A stretch of DNA of 64,000 nt from Calditrichia bacterium (GTDB taxonomy: Bacteria; Calditrichota; Calditrichia; RBG-13-44-9; J075), in NCBI GenBank assembly GCA_028284905.1, contig JANQQU010000063.1:28226-92225 (forward strand), in the 5' to 3' direction. The notes below the pieces were generated by a model. It had not been told where the DNA came from, did no database searches, and worked only from the letters and a program-made list of their open reading frames with translations. Positions 61,279 to 64,000 of this stretch are shown here, piece after piece; the stretch's first letter is position 1, and each line of letters starts with the position of its first letter. The position numbers were made by a program, and so were the translations under genes.

Positions 61279-63633
61279 ATGAAAATAACTTCTTTTGCCA
61301 TCAACAAATACGGGCCGCTAATTGAAACCGGTTTAATTTCGTTAGGGAATTTCAATCTCTTCTGGGGGGAAAACGAAGATGGGAAGACCCTCACTCAGGA
61401 AGCAATTATCCGGATGCTCATTGGGAGCGAGCGCAAACTGTTTCCGGGCATCGACCGGGTTGCTGAAAGCCCTGATGGATACCTTATTCTGGAAAAACAG
61501 AATGGTGAAGAGATTAAAGTGCCGGAACAGGGACTGGTTACCGACATCCTCGGTGTTTCGGTGAAAGAATACCGAAATCTCTTTATCATTCGAAACAGCG
61601 ATCTTTCGATTGCCCGGGAAACGGATTTCTATGGCGATATCACCGAACGACTGACCGGACTGCGAACCCGCCAGATTACCAAGATAAAATCCCGCTTACG
61701 TCAGCTCGGCTATTTCACTGAAAAGCTCGACGTTATAAATACTCGTGACAGCCATTACTTGAAGAATCGCCTGGAAGAAGCAAGCGCTTTAATCAAGCAA
61801 TGTGATTCGCTGCTGGAGAAAGCCGAAACTAAAAAATACGATGATGCGGAAACGATGCTGGCCCGTTTGCAGAAACAATATCAGGGATTGGAGGCCGAAT
61901 GCAACGCATTACAAGGCGCTCGCCTCCGGGAAAAGTTTGAAGCGGGACATACCCACCTGAGCGAGTTAACGAAGAGCCTGCAAAAAATTAAACCGCTCAA
62001 AGTGTATACCGATGAAGGATACAATGAGTGGCGCAATACCGCCGCCTTGATTGTTGAAAAGTCCGAGGAAAAGAAATCGCTGGAGCAGCAGGCGACTGCC
62101 GCCGAAAAAGATTTGACTGAGGCCGAAAATAATTTGCAGAATTTCCGTCATCGCTTTAGCGGTAGTGATGCAAAGAATAAAGATGTAGATACTTTCCTCA
62201 GTCCGTTGTTAAATAAATGGCAGGCGTTAAATGAATTGCTGGCGGCCAATTCAATCCAGAAAACGCTGATAACCGTAGCGCTTATCCTTTCTTTTGCCGT
62301 CGCTGCTGCTGCCTTTTCCGGTATGGCTTTTCGCCCGGCGTATCCACACTGGAACGATATTGCTGTTGGGGCAACAATGATGGCGGTCATTTTCTCTCTA
62401 TTCTATTATTATAGCCAGCTGAAGCCCGGCAATGAAATGCGTCGCCTGGGAAAACAGATTCGCGAACGTGCAGAGAAAATGGGGTTTACCGGAAAAAAAA
62501 CTGAGGACATTCTCGAACAAGTTGAACGCTTCGAAGAAACGCTGCAGCGGCAGAAGCAAAACGTCACCTCTGGCGGCGCTCAGGTCGCTTACCTACAAAA
62601 AAATCTCGACGAGCTCAAGGATAATCGATTGGTAGCCCTGGATCAGAAAATCACTGAAGCGAATAAGGTAATTGCAGGCTTAAAAACTGCTGCTGATGTA
62701 ACGACTTTAGAAGACTACTACACTCGTTTGAAATTAAAAAAGCAATATGATCAGAAAATCAAAGATGCATTTGCTGTTTTACGCAGCTTGTTTAAGGCCC
62801 GGGGAAATACAATTCAGGAATGCATCCCCTTCTGGCAGGATGAGATTGACCAATTAGAGCGCTATCAGTCATCGGCCGCAACCGTGAAATTCGATGAAAA
62901 GCTACTGGCGCAAAAACGCGCTGAGCAAAATATACTGCAGGATGATATCAATCATCTTAGTGAGCAAGTGGTGATTTTTCATGAGCAGATGGGCGAACTG
63001 GAGAAACAGGCCGGAAAAGTATTACAGGATGTAAATGAGGATTTTACCTGTGGCACTATTCAGGAAGTGCAAAAGCTCCGGGAAAAGTTGCAGGAGTTTC
63101 AGGCGTCTGTTGCCCGTCGGCAGAAGAACGTGCGAATCGCCCTGGATATATTTCAGGAAATTGAGGATTCCGAGCGGGAGAAGGTCGGCGTTCTCTTTGG
63201 CGAAGATAGTAATATTTCCCGCTTTTACCGCAAGATCACCGATGGCTTATATGAAAACGTCTTGTTCGATAATAACACTGTCGGCTTAAAGGTTGGGCGA
63301 AGGGATGGGAAGTATCTCTCTCCCGAACTGCTTTCCAGTGGCGCGTATGATCAACTATATTTTTCAGTGCGCCTAACTTTAGGGGAAAAGCTGCTCCCGA
63401 AAGAAAAGGGATTCTTTATCCTGGATGACCCCTTTTTAAAATCCGATCGGGAACGATTGAAGCGGCAGTTGGCAGTGTTGGTCGATGTTGCGGAACGTGG
63501 GTGGCAGATTATCTATTTTAGCGCCAAAGATGAAGTAAAAGATGCTCTGCAGGAATATATCGATACCGGACGAGTGAGGCTCCACCGAATGACCGGTATT
63601 GAATTTAAATCGGATGTTTCCCCGCAAATTTAA
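61279..63633 (+). CDS. SbcC/Rad50/YhaN-like AAA ATPase with a membrane hairpin
   Basis: 784 residues. Walker A GENEDGKT (30-37), signature LSSGAYDQLYFSVRL (near 685) and Walker B FFILDDPF (near 715) are Rad50/SMC-like. Heavily charged coiled-coil arms occupy about 150-325 and 385-640. Two hydrophobic helices (about 331-352 and 363-380) interrupt the coiled coil, as in YhaN, where a zinc hook would sit in Rad50; no CxxC hook is present. Partner of the upstream nuclease. Membrane tethering of a DNA-end complex is the inferred role. The next few bases hold a weak hairpin. Confidence 0.86.
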   Translation: MKITSFAINKYGPLIETGLISLGNFNLFWGENEDGKTLTQEAIIRMLIGSERKLFPGIDRVAESPDGYLILEKQNGEEIKVPEQGLVTDILGVSVKEYRNLFIIRNSDLSIARETDFYGDITERLTGLRTRQITKIKSRLRQLGYFTEKLDVINTRDSHYLKNRLEEASALIKQCDSLLEKAETKKYDDAETMLARLQKQYQGLEAECNALQGARLREKFEAGHTHLSELTKSLQKIKPLKVYTDEGYNEWRNTAALIVEKSEEKKSLEQQATAAEKDLTEAENNLQNFRHRFSGSDAKNKDVDTFLSPLLNKWQALNELLAANSIQKTLITVALILSFAVAAAAFSGMAFRPAYPHWNDIAVGATMMAVIFSLFYYYSQLKPGNEMRRLGKQIRERAEKMGFTGKKTEDILEQVERFEETLQRQKQNVTSGGAQVAYLQKNLDELKDNRLVALDQKITEANKVIAGLKTAADVTTLEDYYTRLKLKKQYDQKIKDAFAVLRSLFKARGNTIQECIPFWQDEIDQLERYQSSAATVKFDEKLLAQKRAEQNILQDDINHLSEQVVIFHEQMGELEKQAGKVLQDVNEDFTCGTIQEVQKLREKLQEFQASVARRQKNVRIALDIFQEIEDSEREKVGVLFGEDSNISRFYRKITDGLYENVLFDNNTVGLKVGRRDGKYLSPELLSSGAYDQLYFSVRLTLGEKLLPKEKGFFILDDPFLKSDRERLKRQLAVLVDVAERGWQIIYFSAKDEVKDALQEYIDTGRVRLHRMTGIEFKSDVSPQI

Positions 63634-63639
63634 AAATAA

Positions 63640-63678
63640 ATTGATAAAAAATTTTAACGATAATTTATCAATCCTTTT
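63640..63678 (+). terminator. Weak AT-rich terminator after the Rad50-like gene
   Basis: ATTGATAAA and TTTATCAAT form a perfect 9-bp stem with a 15-base loop, followed by CCTTTT. Low GC makes it weak. Confidence 0.45.
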
Positions 63679-63821
63679 ATTCAAGCATTTCTGCTAAGTT
63701 ATTAACAAGTTTGTTTTCTCTTCTCCCTTCCTCTCTTGCCCGTTTTTTGTAAAAAGTGAAATGTGTATAATGTTATTAATTATGCACTTACAGATTCTTG
63801 TGAAAAAAAGTTTTTTTTTTG

Positions 63822-63850
63822 TTGTGAGTGCCTACCCCTTGCTATATATT
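63822..63850 (+). promoter_or_regulatory. Candidate upstream promoter (P1) of an rRNA-type leader
   Basis: TTGTGA, 17-base spacer, TATATT, immediately after a T-rich stretch. Hexamers match the consensus at 4/6 and 5/6 positions. Confidence 0.5.
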
Positions 63851-63889
63851 TAGCGCCGCTCTTGGAGATATGCTGTTGTAAATTTATAC

Positions 63890-63948
63890 GAAAGCATATT
63901 TAAAAAATAAAAAAAGTATTTGACAAGGGCATAGTTGATAGTTACTTT
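63890..63948 (+). promoter_or_regulatory. Candidate promoter (P2) with A-rich upstream element
   Basis: An A/T-rich tract (63890-63918) resembling an UP element, then perfect TTGACA (63920-63925), a 17-base spacer and TACTTT (63943-63948), followed by GGACGCTC. The -10 is poor but the layout is like an rrn promoter. Confidence 0.55.
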
Positions 63949-63975
63949 TAAGGACGCTCTAAATATGGGGCGTAT

Positions 63976-63987
63976 TGATCTTTGACA
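63976..63987 (+). promoter_or_regulatory. boxA antitermination element
   Basis: TGATCTTTGACA matches the boxA consensus TGCTCTTTAACA at 10 of 12 positions. boxA binds NusB-NusE in rRNA leaders, so the 16S rRNA gene probably begins shortly beyond the right edge. Confidence 0.6.
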
Positions 63988-64000
63988 GCGAATTCACTAC

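Overview
The window is about 64 kb of a moderate-GC, Gram-negative-type bacterial chromosome. Two very large secreted proteins end in the Type IX (Por) secretion C-terminal signature (NYPNPFNP ... GSGIYIYRF), which is typical of the Fibrobacteres-Chlorobi-Bacteroidetes (FCB) superphylum. With the choice-of-anchor/FN3 repeats, sigma70-like promoters and an archaeal-type XPB-Bax1 gene pair, Calditrichota, KSB1 or Ignavibacteria-like lineages look more likely than Bacteroidetes proper. This placement is inferred from gene style only. No complete rRNA or tRNA gene, prophage, transposase or CRISPR array is visible.

Layout. 0-5.7 kb: two translationally coupled paralogous hybrid sensor kinases (PAS-GAF-HisKA-HATPase-REC), the first cut by the left edge. 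6.3-10.7 kb: a SatD-family protein facing a minus-strand operon of an ABC-F ATPase, a possible 29-residue membrane peptide, a TrmH/SpoU RNA methyltransferase and a CPBP protease. 11-13 kb: hflK-hflC with a terminator. 13-18.2 kb, minus strand: a MATE exporter (with a candidate operator and a 23-codon ORF upstream), a DinB-like protein, and an XPB-like helicase overlapping a Bax1/DUF790-like nuclease. 18.9-25.2 kb: a TonB-type outer-membrane protein, a lipoprotein, and the cluster GyrI-like - M64 peptidase - ornithine cyclodeaminase-like. 25.3-29.1 kb: a Bax-inhibitor-1 family protein and an NtrY/NtrC-type sigma54 two-component pair.

29.4-41.2 kb is the most distinctive region. A 1145-residue choice-of-anchor-B protein and a 2483-residue subtilisin-like protease share a ~470-residue module (two FN3 domains, an amidotransferase-like alpha/beta domain and a basic linker) once and twice respectively. 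Both are exported by N-terminal signals and carry a Type IX sorting tail. 41.3-50.4 kb: a saccharopine-dehydrogenase-like reductase, a MalT/LAL-type LuxR regulator, a second GyrI-like protein, an SRPBCC protein and alaS. 50.6-58.9 kb, minus strand: a tripartite-efflux operon of one lipoprotein adaptor and two RND permeases. 59-63.6 kb: an MpaB-type oxygenase, then a divergent Mre11/SbcD-like nuclease and a Rad50/YhaN-like ATPase with a membrane hairpin.

The last 180 bases look like the leader of a ribosomal RNA operon: two promoter-like hexamer pairs, an A-rich upstream element and a 10/12 match to boxA. The intergenic DNA is unusually structured. Several loci are built from 7-base (once 8-base) words reiterated in tandem and folded into long imperfect inverted repeats; others are nested perfect hairpins. 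These word-reiterated palindromes and the shared secreted-protein module are the parts most worth following up.
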